From Stella humosa (lineage in GTDB: Bacteria; Pseudomonadota; Alphaproteobacteria; ATCC43930; Allostellaceae), in assembly GCF_006738645.1 (NCBI RefSeq), contig NZ_AP019700.1, forward strand, positions 2,988,001-3,052,000: a DNA stretch of 64,000 bases, given 5' to 3'. Every line of letters begins with the position of its first letter. Positions within the stretch are counted from its first letter, which is position 1. The position numbers were made by a program, and so were the translations under genes. Positions 24,659-32,986 of this stretch are shown one piece after another. Below the pieces are notes generated by a model. The model searched no databases and was not told the origin of the DNA. It saw only the letters and a list, made by a program, of their open reading frames with translations.

Positions 24659-25165
24659 TCAACCGCAGCCTGCCGGCTGCGTCAGGCCCAGCATGAGGTA
24701 GCGCACGCTTTTGCCACGATCTGGCAGCGTCGCCCGCCCGACCTCGCGGAAGCCCAGTGCGGCATGGAACGCATCGGAGCCGGGGTTGGGCGGATCGGTA
24801 TTGACCTCGCAGCAGACCCGGTCATGGCCTGCCGCGACGGCTGCGGCGAAGAAGTCGGCATAGAGCGCCCGTGCCAACCCGCGGCCGCGCCCGGCCGGCG
24901 CCACCACCACCCGGTCGACATAGGCGAAGCGGGGATGGCGCGCCCGGAACCACAGGAAGTTCGGGCTGTCATAGGCGGCATCCTGGTCGAGCCCGACCAG
25001 GAGTGCGGCCCCCTCCCCGGCCATGCGCGCATGGAAGGCGGTGGCCAGCAGCGCCGCCAGCCCATCGGCCGACAGGAGCGACAGCTCGGTCGCGTGGTCG
25101 TTGTTCAGCGCCAGCAGACGCGCATGATCGGCAGCCGACGGCCGGCGCAGCACCGGCGCCGTCAT
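24659..25165 (-). CDS. GNAT-family N-acetyltransferase
   Basis: 168 residues of the GNAT fold. The acetyl-CoA loop is visible in RVVVAPAGRGRGLARALYADF, and the C-terminal strand region as NPGSDAFHAALGFREVGRAT. It transfers an acyl group from acyl-CoA to an amine. The ATG at 25165 overlaps the stop of the acyl-CoA synthetase by 4 bp (ATGA), so translation is coupled. GNAT proteins next to NDP-forming acyl-CoA synthetases are often lysine acetyltransferases that control them (Pat-type); that is plausible here but not shown. Confidence 0.8.
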   Translation of the reverse strand: MTAPVLRRPSAADHARLLALNNDHATELSLLSADGLAALLATAFHARMAGEGAALLVGLDQDAAYDSPNFLWFRARHPRFAYVDRVVVAPAGRGRGLARALYADFFAAAVAAGHDRVCCEVNTDPPNPGSDAFHAALGFREVGRATLPDRGKSVRYLMLGLTQPAGCG

Positions 25166-27249
25166 GCGCGCTCCACCAGCGCATCGACGATGGCCGTCGG
25201 CTCGCCGGCCGCGCCGACCATCACAGGGTTGAGGTCGACCGATGCGATGCGGCCGCCGGCCGCCTGCATCAGGGCGCCCAGGCGCACCGCCGCGTCGGCA
25301 TAGGCAGCAAGGTCGAGCGCCGGCTCGCCGCGCGTGCCCTTCAGGATGGGCGCGATGCGCAGGCCCATCAGCGCGTCGACCACTTCGGCGGCAGAGAAGG
25401 GCGGCACCAGGATGGCGACGTCGCCCAGCGCCTCGACATACTTGCCGCCGTCGCCGACCATGATCGCCGGCCCGACCATCGGGTCCAGCCTGGCGCCCAG
25501 GACCAGCTCGCGCCGGCCCTTCACCATGGCCGCGACGATCACGCCTTCGGCCGCTGCCCCCATCGCCGCCAGGGCCGCCATCTGCCCCTCGAAGGCGGCG
25601 GCGACCGCGTCGGCGTCGGCCAGGCCCAAGGCCACCAGCCCATGCTCGGACTTGTGCGGCACGTCGGCCGAGCAAGCCTTCACGGCCACCGGCCCGCCCA
25701 GCTCGGCGAAGGCCGCGCGCGCTTCGGCCACCGTGCGGCACATCCGGTGCGGCACCACCGGCATGCCCTGCGCCGCCAGCAGCGCCAGGCTGTCGGCCTC
25801 GTTCAGGAACGGCGTCGACCCGGCCGGCAGATTGACCGGCGCGGCGGCCGGCATCGTCGGCAGCGCGGTCCGCATCAGCGCCGTGTGCGCCGCAAGCTGC
25901 GCCAGGGCGCGCATGGCCGTGGTCTCGTTGGCATAGGTCGGGATGCCGGCCTCGGCGAAGATGGCCGCAATGTTGGGCTGCGGCACGCCGAGTGCCACCG
26001 GCTTGCCGGTGTCGGCCATGAACTGCGCGGTGTCGCGGGCGAACGCCGCCACGTCGTAGCCGGCGCCGGCGACTGGAATGGCGATGAAGAACAGGTCGGC
26101 CGCCGGGTCGCGCCCGACGATCGGCAGGATGTCGCTGAAGAGCCGGCTGTTCGACAGCAGGGCCGCCGTCACGTCGATCGGGTTGGTGGTGGTGGCAAAG
26201 CCCGGCAGCACGCCCTTCAGCCCCTCCACCGTCTCCGCCTGGAAGCGGCCGAGTGGCAGGCCAAGCTCGGTCGCGCGGTCGGCCGCCATGACGCAACTCG
26301 CACCCGAATTGCTGATGGCGACGATGCGTCGCCCCTCGGGCCGCCAGCCCTTCAGATACAGCTCGGCCGCCGCGCACCAGTCATGCATGTCGCTGGCGCG
26401 CCAGATGCCGTGGCGGCGCAGGAAGGCATCGATCACCCGGTCCTCGCCCGCCAGCGAGCCGGTATGCGAGCGCGCTGCCTGGGCGCCGGCCGCCGTCCGC
26501 CCGGCCTTCAGCGCCAGGATCGGCAGGTCGCGGGCACGGGCCGCCGCCGCCAGCTCGGCCAGGCGCGGCGCGTCGGTCATCCCTTCGAGATAGATCAGCA
26601 GCAGCTTGATGTCGGGATCGGCCACCATCGCCTGGGCCAGCTCGATCGCCGTCAGGTCGGAATCATTGCCCGTCGCGCAGACATAGCGCACGCCGATCCC
26701 GCGGCCGCGCAGCAGCGAATATGGCACCAGGCTGGTGGCGCCGCTCTGGCTGACGATGCCGACCGGGCCGTCGGCGGGCGGCGCCTCGATGAACATGGTG
26801 GCGAAGTTGGCGACGGCACCCGTGGCGAAGTTCGCCAGCCCCTGGCTGTTCGGGCCGACGATGCGCATGCCGCGCGCCCGGGCGCGAGCCACCATGGCGC
26901 GCTGCGCCTCCAGCCCCGCCTCGCCCGTCTCGCCGAAGCCCGATGCCATCACCACGCAGACCTTCACCCCGCGCTCACCGCAGGCGTCGATTGCCTGGAT
27001 GCCGGCCTCTCCCGGGATGGCGACGACGACCAGTTCCGGCGCCTCGGGCAACGAGGCGAGGTCGGGATAGGCCTTGTAGCCCTGGATCTCGGGCCGGGTC
27101 GGGTTGATGGGATAGACGGCACCCTTGAAGCCGAACTTGGACAGGAAGTGGATCGGTCGCCCGCCGACCTTGTTGGGGTTCTCGGACGCGCCGATGACAG
27201 CGACGGAGCGCGGGTTGAGGGCGGCGCGAAGGCCTTCGTCGAGCGGCAT
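25162..27249 (-). CDS. NDP-forming acyl-CoA synthetase (acetate-CoA ligase family)
   Basis: 695 residues with the domain order of ADP-forming acyl-CoA synthetases. First comes a CoA-binding Rossmann domain (LNPRSVAVIGASENPNKVGG), then a flavodoxin-like ligase region (GIVSQSGATS; ALKAGRTAAGAQAARSHTGS, whose His would be phosphorylated). A C-terminal ATP-grasp domain follows (GGPVAVKACSADVPHKSEHG). It interconverts acyl-CoA + ADP + Pi with acid + CoA + ATP. The ATG at 27249 follows AGGA by 6 bp. It sits between the DUF35/thiolase pair and a GNAT, suggesting one catabolic operon. A paralogue lies at 43448-45598. Confidence 0.88.
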   Translation of the reverse strand: MPLDEGLRAALNPRSVAVIGASENPNKVGGRPIHFLSKFGFKGAVYPINPTRPEIQGYKAYPDLASLPEAPELVVVAIPGEAGIQAIDACGERGVKVCVVMASGFGETGEAGLEAQRAMVARARARGMRIVGPNSQGLANFATGAVANFATMFIEAPPADGPVGIVSQSGATSLVPYSLLRGRGIGVRYVCATGNDSDLTAIELAQAMVADPDIKLLLIYLEGMTDAPRLAELAAAARARDLPILALKAGRTAAGAQAARSHTGSLAGEDRVIDAFLRRHGIWRASDMHDWCAAAELYLKGWRPEGRRIVAISNSGASCVMAADRATELGLPLGRFQAETVEGLKGVLPGFATTTNPIDVTAALLSNSRLFSDILPIVGRDPAADLFFIAIPVAGAGYDVAAFARDTAQFMADTGKPVALGVPQPNIAAIFAEAGIPTYANETTAMRALAQLAAHTALMRTALPTMPAAAPVNLPAGSTPFLNEADSLALLAAQGMPVVPHRMCRTVAEARAAFAELGGPVAVKACSADVPHKSEHGLVALGLADADAVAAAFEGQMAALAAMGAAAEGVIVAAMVKGRRELVLGARLDPMVGPAIMVGDGGKYVEALGDVAILVPPFSAAEVVDALMGLRIAPILKGTRGEPALDLAAYADAAVRLGALMQAAGGRIASVDLNPVMVGAAGEPTAIVDALVERA

Positions 27250-27274
27250 GGCGATCCTGGGGAAGATTGGGGAA

Positions 27275-27637
27275 TCAAAGGGCGACGAAGCGCGGCAGGT
27301 GCCGCCCCTCATGCGCCAGGAAGGTGACCGCGACCCGCTGACCGATCGCCAGGCCGGGCATGCCGTGGGCCATCATGCGCACCCCCTCGTCGAGGTCGAC
27401 CAGCAGGATGGCATAGGGGACCAGCGGCCGGAATGCGTCGGACGGCGCGCGGGTGACGAGGGTGGCTGCGTGCACCGTGCCGGTGCCCGCCGCCCGCCGC
27501 CATTGCAGCGAGGTCGACCCGCAGGCGGTGCAGAATTCGCGCGGGAAAGTCTGCCACGTGTCGCAGGATGTGCAGCGGCGCAGGCGCAACTCGCCCGCCG
27601 CACAGCCATCCCAGAAATGCCTTGCCAGCGGTTCCAT
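27275..27637 (-). CDS. DUF35 OB-fold / zinc-ribbon acyl-CoA-associated protein
   Basis: 120 residues. A rubredoxin-like zinc ribbon, CTSC then CTACG 14-17 residues on (RRCTSCDTW ... REFCTACGS), precedes an OB-fold domain (GTGTVHAATLVTR ... YAILLVDLDEGVRMMAH). DUF35 proteins bind acyl-CoA and partner thiolase-like enzymes; ChsH2-type partners support steroid side-chain hydration and retro-aldol cleavage. The start ATG at 27637 overlaps the thiolase-like stop (TGATG), the usual coupling for such complexes. A GTG at 27640 is also possible. Confidence 0.88.
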   Translation of the reverse strand: MEPLARHFWDGCAAGELRLRRCTSCDTWQTFPREFCTACGSTSLQWRRAAGTGTVHAATLVTRAPSDAFRPLVPYAILLVDLDEGVRMMAHGMPGLAIGQRVAVTFLAHEGRHLPRFVAL

Positions 27638-28767
27638 CACTCGGCCCTCAACACGAGGCTGACATGGGACGACATGACGCCGCCGTCGCCATGGACGAAG
27701 GCCGTGCGCCGGTCGGGCACCTGGCGGGCGCCCGCCTTTCCGGCTAGCTGGCGATAGGCCTCGGCGATATGAGCCATGCCGCCGCCGACGCCGCAGTGAC
27801 CGAAGGCCAGCAGCCCGCCATGGGTGTTGAGCGGCAGCGATCCGGCCGGGCCGAACGCGCCCGCTCGCGCCATCGCGGCGGCACCACCGCGCGGTGCGAA
27901 GCCGATCTCCTCCAGCAGCATCGTCAGCGTGATCGTGAAGCTGTCATAGACCGCCAGATAGTCGATGTCGTCGAGCCCAGCCCAGGCCTCCTCCAGCGCG
28001 CGCTCGGCCGCCAGCGCCGCCCCCGTCTGCGTCAGGTCGGCGGCGTGGGTGATGTGCTGGTGGCGATGGGCCTGGCCCATGCCGGCGATATGCGCGCCGC
28101 CGCCGGCCGCCTCGGCCGCCACCACCAGCGCCACCCCGCCATCGGAGATCGGGCAGCAGTCGAGCAGCTTCAGGGGGGCCGCGATTGGCTTGGACGCCAG
28201 CACGTCGGCCACGGTGATGGGTGCTGCCTGGTGGGCGCCGGGGCAGTTGGCGGCATGGCCACGCATCAGCACCGCGAACTCCGCCAGGTCGGCCTCGGTC
28301 ACGCCATGGACATGCATGTAGCGCGACGCCAGCAGCGCATAGTAGGCCGGGATGGTGGCGCCGTAGGGCACCTCGAAATCCGGGTGGCCGACCTGGGCCA
28401 GTGTCTGGATCGAGGAATCCCGGCTCTGCCCGGTCGCCCGGTTCTCGGCCCCGATGACGAGGATGCGGCGACACTGGCCGGCGTCAGCCAGCCGGGCCGC
28501 CAGCATCGTCATGGCGCAGCCGGTGGCCCCGCCCGCCTGCATCGCGTGGGCATAGACCGGGTCCAGCCCGAAATGCTCGGCGAAGACGGTTGCCAGCATC
28601 AGGTGCGGATGGGTGGTCGAATAGCCGCAGATCAGCCCGTCGATGTCGCCCCGCCGCAGCCCGGCATCGGCCAATGCGGCCGTTGCTGCCTGGGTCATCA
28701 GGTCGATGGTCGTCCGGCCCTCATGCCGACCGAAGCCGGTATCGCCGGCGCCGACGATGTGCGCCAA
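27637..28767 (-). CDS. Thiolase-superfamily protein (SCP-x/Ltp2-like), nucleophile Cys missing
   Basis: 376 residues with the thiolase double fold: IVGAGDTGFGRHEG at the start, VIGAENRATGQS, YGATIPAYYALLASRYMHVHG, YLAVYDSFTIT and NTHGGLLAFGHCGVGGGMAH near the end. The segment QAGGATGC (77-84) lies where thiolases have the CASG nucleophile; Gly80 replaces the Cys. This, with the DUF35 partner, resembles Ltp2-type retro-aldolases rather than a true acetyltransferase. Start TTG at 28767 has GGGAGGGA 7 bp upstream. LysR lies 48 bp upstream on the same strand. Confidence 0.82.
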   Translation of the reverse strand: MAHIVGAGDTGFGRHEGRTTIDLMTQAATAALADAGLRRGDIDGLICGYSTTHPHLMLATVFAEHFGLDPVYAHAMQAGGATGCAMTMLAARLADAGQCRRILVIGAENRATGQSRDSSIQTLAQVGHPDFEVPYGATIPAYYALLASRYMHVHGVTEADLAEFAVLMRGHAANCPGAHQAAPITVADVLASKPIAAPLKLLDCCPISDGGVALVVAAEAAGGGAHIAGMGQAHRHQHITHAADLTQTGAALAAERALEEAWAGLDDIDYLAVYDSFTITLTMLLEEIGFAPRGGAAAMARAGAFGPAGSLPLNTHGGLLAFGHCGVGGGMAHIAEAYRQLAGKAGARQVPDRRTAFVHGDGGVMSSHVSLVLRAE

Positions 28768-28815
28768 GTCGTTGTCCCTCCCGCAAGGTCCGGCAGTCTG
28801 CCCGCGCGATCATGG

Positions 28816-29754
28816 TCAGGGCAAGGCGGCCGACGGACTGCCGCCGCCATAGTCACCACGGCCCAGGAAATTCCGCAGTCGCGCGACATGTGGGTTACGG
28901 GCAGCACCCGGCCTCGTCCGCGCCACGAACGTCCACGACCCTGGCAGTGACAGTAAAGGGAACGGCCGCGCCAGACGGCCCGCCCGGAGTTCGTCATCGA
29001 TCAAGGGCGAGCGTCCGAGGGCCAGCCCGGTGCCTGCCAGCGCACCGGCCACGACTTGATTGAAACTGCCGAACCGGATGGTCCGACCGGCTTTCCCAGC
29101 CGGTCGTCCAAGAAGCGGCAACCAGTGCGCCCAGCTCTTCTCGACATCGGCGCCGTGCTCTTCCTCCAGGAGGTTCTGAAGGAGGATGTCTTCTGCCGTT
29201 CCGCTGGCAAGAAGGGTCGGGCTGCATACCGGAAAGATGCTCTCGCGGAAGAGCAGATGGTCGGTAGCCAGCATCGCCGTCGGCCGGACCCGGATGATTG
29301 CGAGGTCGATGGCGGCCTGCTCCAGATCCGGCGCCTCGTCCTCGCAGGCGCGCAGGTGCCATGTGGCGCCAGCATGCCGGCCGGCGAACACGGCGAGGCG
29401 GGGTGCCACCCATAGCGAGGCGACCGAACCGCTGGCGGATATCGTCAGCGTCGGCGACGCCGGCCGGCCCTCGGCCCGGACCGCGTCGCAGGCGTCGGAC
29501 AGTTTGGCCAGCGCCTCCTCGACGGCGTCCAGCAGCGCGCTGCCCGCCTTTGTCGCGGCCGTTCGGCTCAGTCCCGCCCCATTGCGCGCCCGTGTCACCA
29601 GTGCCGTTCCGAGCTGTCCCTCCAGCGTCCGGACCTGATGGCTGATGGCGCTGGTGCTGACATTGAGGGCGGCGGCGGCGCGGGCGAAGCTGCCCAGGCG
29701 GGCGACGGCAACGAAGGCCCGCAGGGCGGCGAGCGGCGGCAGGGGATGCACCAT
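28816..29754 (-). CDS. LysR-family transcriptional regulator
   Basis: 312 residues. The N-terminal winged helix-turn-helix is clear (PLAALRAFVAVARLGSFARAAAALNVSTSAISHQVRTLEGQLG), followed by a LysR substrate domain (ISASGSVASLWVAPRLAVFAGRH). The HTH and PRLAVF segment resemble the GcvA-like subgroup. It stands upstream of, and codirectional with, the thiolase-like operon, and divergent from a methyltransferase gene. A palindromic site at 29769-29786 in the gap could be its binding site. The effector is unknown. Confidence 0.9.
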   Translation of the reverse strand: MVHPLPPLAALRAFVAVARLGSFARAAAALNVSTSAISHQVRTLEGQLGTALVTRARNGAGLSRTAATKAGSALLDAVEEALAKLSDACDAVRAEGRPASPTLTISASGSVASLWVAPRLAVFAGRHAGATWHLRACEDEAPDLEQAAIDLAIIRVRPTAMLATDHLLFRESIFPVCSPTLLASGTAEDILLQNLLEEEHGADVEKSWAHWLPLLGRPAGKAGRTIRFGSFNQVVAGALAGTGLALGRSPLIDDELRAGRLARPFPLLSLPGSWTFVARTRPGAARNPHVARLRNFLGRGDYGGGSPSAALP

Positions 29755-29768
29755 CGCTGTCCAATATA

Positions 29769-29786
29769 GCTCAACAGCGGGTGAGC
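29769..29786. promoter_or_regulatory. Candidate LysR operator
   Basis: GCTCA-ACAGCGGG-TGAGC, a 5-bp inverted repeat with an 8-bp spacer in an AT-richer stretch (ATATAGCTCA ... TGAGCATA), lies 15 bp upstream of the LysR start codon in the divergent gap. LysR regulators typically bind such interrupted dyads and autoregulate. Confidence 0.4.
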
Positions 29787-29856
29787 ATACTGCGTTTGCG
29801 GGCGGGGGCGCGGACGGACGACGATCCCGGCCATGTTCAAGGCCGTGGAGGGCGAA

Positions 29857-30549
29857 ATGTCTGGTTCCGAGTCAGCGATTGCGACGTGGCACAAGGATCG
29901 GGCGCAGGAGGACGCGATGGGCCCATCCCATGTGCCGATCTGGCGCCAGATGATCGGGCTGGTTGAGGAAGCGGACCTGTCCGACCGAAGCGTTCTGGAC
30001 TTCGGCTGCAACCAAGGGGGCTTTCTGCGCACCCTTCACGCCCTCCGGCCATTCCGCTTCGGGCTCGGCGTCGACATCGCGGTAGAATCCCTGGCCGCCG
30101 CGCAGGCCATGAAGGGCAGTCTGCCGCTGGATTTCCAGCCGGCCGATCGGCTGGCGCAGCATGACGGCCGCTTCGATATCGCCTTCAGCCACGAGGTGGT
30201 CTACCTCGTCCCCGATGTCGCCCATCATGCCCGGCAGGTGCTGGCAGCGTTGCGACCGGGTGGCGTCTACTACGCCGCCACCGCCTGCCACACCGGGAAT
30301 CGGCTCTGGCCGCTTTGGCGCCGACTGATCGAGGAACGGAGCCGCCTCGAGTTTCCCGACCGCTCGCTGGACGACTACGCCGCGGCGTTCCACGAAGCCG
30401 GTTTCTCGGTCGGGATGCGCAGCTTCGGACCCGGAGGCTTTGCCCCGTACAAGCCCCACTCCGACTCCGACTACTATCCGACGGTGGAAGACCGCATGTA
30501 CGCGATGACAGATGCCAAGGTCCTGTTCCGGCTGGTCAAGGCGGAATAG
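29857..30549 (+). CDS. Class I SAM-dependent methyltransferase
   Basis: 230 residues. The SAM-binding motif I is seen in SVLDFGCNQGGFLRTL, the acidic motif II in GLGVDIAVESL, motif III in GRFDIAFSHEVVYLV, and HHARQVLAALRPGGVYYAAT matches the late conserved strand. The substrate is unknown; the fold covers small molecules such as quinones, lipids and natural products. The ATG at 29857 has GGAGG 5 bp upstream; an in-frame ATG at 29833 lacks one. It reads divergently from LysR and converges with the small membrane-protein gene. Confidence 0.82.
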   Translation: MSGSESAIATWHKDRAQEDAMGPSHVPIWRQMIGLVEEADLSDRSVLDFGCNQGGFLRTLHALRPFRFGLGVDIAVESLAAAQAMKGSLPLDFQPADRLAQHDGRFDIAFSHEVVYLVPDVAHHARQVLAALRPGGVYYAATACHTGNRLWPLWRRLIEERSRLEFPDRSLDDYAAAFHEAGFSVGMRSFGPGGFAPYKPHSDSDYYPTVEDRMYAMTDAKVLFRLVKAE

Positions 30550-30550
30550 T

Positions 30551-30676
30551 TCAGAAGCAGGCAGCCACCGCCGCGCCCAGGTCCAGCAGGATCGCCAGGC
30601 CGCGCTCGGACCAGATGACGATGCCGCCCAGCACCAGCAGGGCGGCCGCCAGGCCCGCCATGGCCTGGACCGGCAT
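30551..30676 (-). CDS. Small single-span membrane protein coupled to an MFS gene
   Basis: 41 residues beginning MPVQAMAGLAAALLVLGGIV, continuing into a short polar IWSERG break and a second hydrophobic stretch to the C-terminus. It has one or two membrane helices and no recognised family. Its ATG overlaps the MFS stop by one base (TGATG), the same coupling used by proven gene pairs in this window, which is the main support. It may be a small subunit or modulator of the transporter. Confidence 0.4.
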   Translation of the reverse strand: MPVQAMAGLAAALLVLGGIVIWSERGLAILLDLGAAVAACF

Positions 30677-31884
30677 CACGCCCGCTGCGGTGCCGGGCCG
30701 GCGCGGCGGACGCCGCGCTCGTCGATCGGCCAGTGCAGCAGGGCCGCCACCAGGCCGAGCGCGGCCGAGGCCCACCACACGCTGTCGTAGGAGCCCGTCC
30801 AGTCATAGACGAGCCCGCCCACCCAGGGGCCGACGAAGCCGCCCAGTTGGTGGCTGAGGAAGACGACGCCGAACAGCGTCGACAGGTAGGTCGGGCCGAA
30901 GATCTGCGCCACCAGCCCGTTGGTGAGCGGGATGGTCGGCAGCCAGGTGAAGCCCATCCCGGCCGCGAAGATCAGCACCGACGTCTCCGAAACCGGCACC
31001 AGCATGAAGCCCGTCAGCAACACCGTGCGCACCAGGTAGAGCCAGGTCAGCACCAGCCGCTTCTCGAACCGCTGGCCGAGCCAGCCGCAGGCCAGCGTGC
31101 CCGCGATGTTGCACACCCCGACCAGCGTCAGGGCGGCCGCGCCCAGCCACGGCGCCATCCCCTTGTCGCCAAGGTAGGGCGGCAGGTGGACCATGATGAA
31201 GGCGAGCTGGAAGCCGCAGACGAAGAAGCCGGTGGTCAGCAGCAGGAAGGACCGGTCGCGCGCGGCCTCCGCCAGCGAGGCGGCGAGCCCCAACCGGACC
31301 GTGCCGGGTGCCGTCGGTGCCGGCATTACCCGCCGGCCCAGCCCCATGGCGAGCGGCACTGCCAGCATCGACGTGGCACCGAGGATTAGCAGCGCCGTGA
31401 CCCAGCCGATCTCGCTGATCAGGATATGCGTGTAGGGCAGCGCCATGAACTGCCCGATCGAGCCGCCGAAGCTGGCCAGCGCCAGCGCCTTGGCGCGGTG
31501 TTCCGGCGGCGCGGCGCGGCCGACCGCGCTGAGGACGACCGAGAAGCCGGCCCCGCTCATGCCGATGCCGAGCAGCACGCCGCTCGACAGCATCTGCGCC
31601 CCGCCCCAGTCGGCCGCCATGACGACGACGCCGGCGACATAGAAGACGATCCCCGCCGCCGCCACCAGGCGCGGCCCGTAGCGGTCGGCGATGGCGCCGG
31701 CAACCGGCGCACCGAAGCCCCAGATCAGGTTCTGCAGGCCCATGGCGAAGGCGAACGCCTCTCGCGACAGGCCATAGTCGGTGCTCATGGGCAGCAGAAA
31801 CAGGCCGAAGCCCTGGCGGATGCCGGCGACGATACCGAGGATCACCCCGGCCGAGACGATGATGACCCAGAGCGACCGACCCAT
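30676..31884 (-). CDS. MFS transporter
   Basis: 402 residues with about twelve membrane helices. The MFS signature loop between helices 2 and 3 is present (GAPVAGAIADRYGPRLV), repeated between helices 8 and 9 as GTLACGWLGQRFEKRLVL. The opening RSLWVIIVSAGVILGIVAGIRQGFGLFLLP resembles oxalate/formate- and monocarboxylate-type MFS carriers. The start ATG at 31884 is preceded by AGGGA and marks the beginning of homology; the frame upstream is non-conserved. It reads divergently from a ureohydrolase-like gene. The solute cannot be named. Confidence 0.85.
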   Translation of the reverse strand: MGRSLWVIIVSAGVILGIVAGIRQGFGLFLLPMSTDYGLSREAFAFAMGLQNLIWGFGAPVAGAIADRYGPRLVAAAGIVFYVAGVVVMAADWGGAQMLSSGVLLGIGMSGAGFSVVLSAVGRAAPPEHRAKALALASFGGSIGQFMALPYTHILISEIGWVTALLILGATSMLAVPLAMGLGRRVMPAPTAPGTVRLGLAASLAEAARDRSFLLLTTGFFVCGFQLAFIMVHLPPYLGDKGMAPWLGAAALTLVGVCNIAGTLACGWLGQRFEKRLVLTWLYLVRTVLLTGFMLVPVSETSVLIFAAGMGFTWLPTIPLTNGLVAQIFGPTYLSTLFGVVFLSHQLGGFVGPWVGGLVYDWTGSYDSVWWASAALGLVAALLHWPIDERGVRRAGPAPQRA

Positions 31885-31918
31885 TCGTCCCTGCCTGCAG
31901 GAGAAGCAACCTGCCCGT

Positions 31919-31947
31919 ATTCTAGGCTGACGCGCCGCGTTTTGACA
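31919..31947 (-). promoter_or_regulatory. Candidate promoter of the MFS gene
   Basis: On the minus strand TAGAAT (31924-31919), close to the -10 consensus, lies about 35 bp before the MFS start, with a poor -35 (TGTCAA, 31947-31942) at 17 bp. The same bases read TTGACA on the plus strand, so the dyad may serve the divergent ureohydrolase gene too, although no good plus-strand -10 follows. Confidence 0.35.
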
Positions 31948-32055
31948 GGCGTGACCATCGCGATCGGTCTTCAACCGCTGCGGGAAGGCAGGGCGGGATC
32001 GAGGGCCGGAAGGCCGATTGCGGGCTTGCCGGCCAGCCGCCATAGTCGAGGGGCC

Positions 32056-32976
32056 ATGACCCGCCTATTCCGTCCCGCCACCACCTTCATGGATGCGCCC
32101 GCCGCCGCCGACGCCCGCGGCAGCCGGGCCGTCATCATCGGCATGCCGTTCGACTGCGGCACGCACCCGGTGCGCATCGGCTCCCGCCAGGGGCCGGCCG
32201 CGATCCGGGAGCAGTCGGCCCTGCTGCGCGCCTTCGATCCGCTGACCAGTCGCAACCCGCTGGCTGAACTCAATGTGGTCGACCTGGGCGACGCGCTGGT
32301 GACGCCCAGCCTGATCGAAGCCTCCTTTGCCGCGATCGAGGCCGCCGTCTGGCATGCGGTCGATGCCGGCGCGGTGCCGGTGACGATGGGCGGCGACGGT
32401 GCCGTGACCTTGCCCCAGTTGCGCGCTTTGCACCGGCGCTTCCCGGATCTGTGCGTCGTCCATATCGACGCCCATACCGACGCGTACCCGATTCCTGGCT
32501 TCAACACCGCCACCACGTTCAGCCGCGCCGTCGAGGAAGGGGTGCTGGACCCGGGCCGTTCGTTCCACATCGGCGCGCGCGGGCCGACGATGGTGCCCGG
32601 CGTCTTCGAGTACGCCGAGGAACTGGGCTACACGCTGGTGACGATGGACCGCCTGATGGAGGACGGCATGGGCCCGGTCTTCAACCGCGTGCGCGAGCGC
32701 ATCGGCGGCCGGCCGGTCTATCTCTGCTTCGACATGGATTTCTTCGACCCGGCCGTGGCACCTGGCGTCTGCACGCCGACCTGGGGCGGGGCGTCGGCGC
32801 GGGACGGGTTGCGCATCCTGCGCCGGTGCGGGGAATTGAACCTGGTCGCCTGCGACATCAACACCGTCAGCCCGCCGCACGATGTCGGCGGAATGACCGC
32901 GTTCCTGGCTGCGACCGTCCTGTGGAACTGCCTGGCGATGCTCGCCAACCGCGAGCATCGCCCCAACGCGTCGTAG
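32056..32976 (+). CDS. Ureohydrolase (arginase/agmatinase) family protein with altered metal ligands
   Basis: 306 residues of the arginase fold. Two metal motifs are intact: DAHTD (138-142) and FDMDFFDP (D226, D228). The first motif, normally GGDH, reads GGDG (112-115), so one manganese-binding His is replaced by Gly. The late motif usually DxVExSP reads DINTVSP, replacing the conserved Glu. One metal site is therefore likely lost or changed. The protein may hydrolyse an unusual guanidino compound, use another metal or have lost activity. Contrast the intact agmatinase at 57957-58844. The ATG at 32056 has a GAGGGG ribosome site. Confidence 0.78.
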   Translation: MTRLFRPATTFMDAPAAADARGSRAVIIGMPFDCGTHPVRIGSRQGPAAIREQSALLRAFDPLTSRNPLAELNVVDLGDALVTPSLIEASFAAIEAAVWHAVDAGAVPVTMGGDGAVTLPQLRALHRRFPDLCVVHIDAHTDAYPIPGFNTATTFSRAVEEGVLDPGRSFHIGARGPTMVPGVFEYAEELGYTLVTMDRLMEDGMGPVFNRVRERIGGRPVYLCFDMDFFDPAVAPGVCTPTWGGASARDGLRILRRCGELNLVACDINTVSPPHDVGGMTAFLAATVLWNCLAMLANREHRPNAS

Positions 32977-32986
32977 CGCAAAACCG

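Noticed and set aside
24871-27327. An 818-codon open frame on the plus strand
   Set aside because: It is antisense to the NDP-forming acyl-CoA synthetase and GNAT, has low-complexity Arg/His/Gly composition and shows no recognisable domain.
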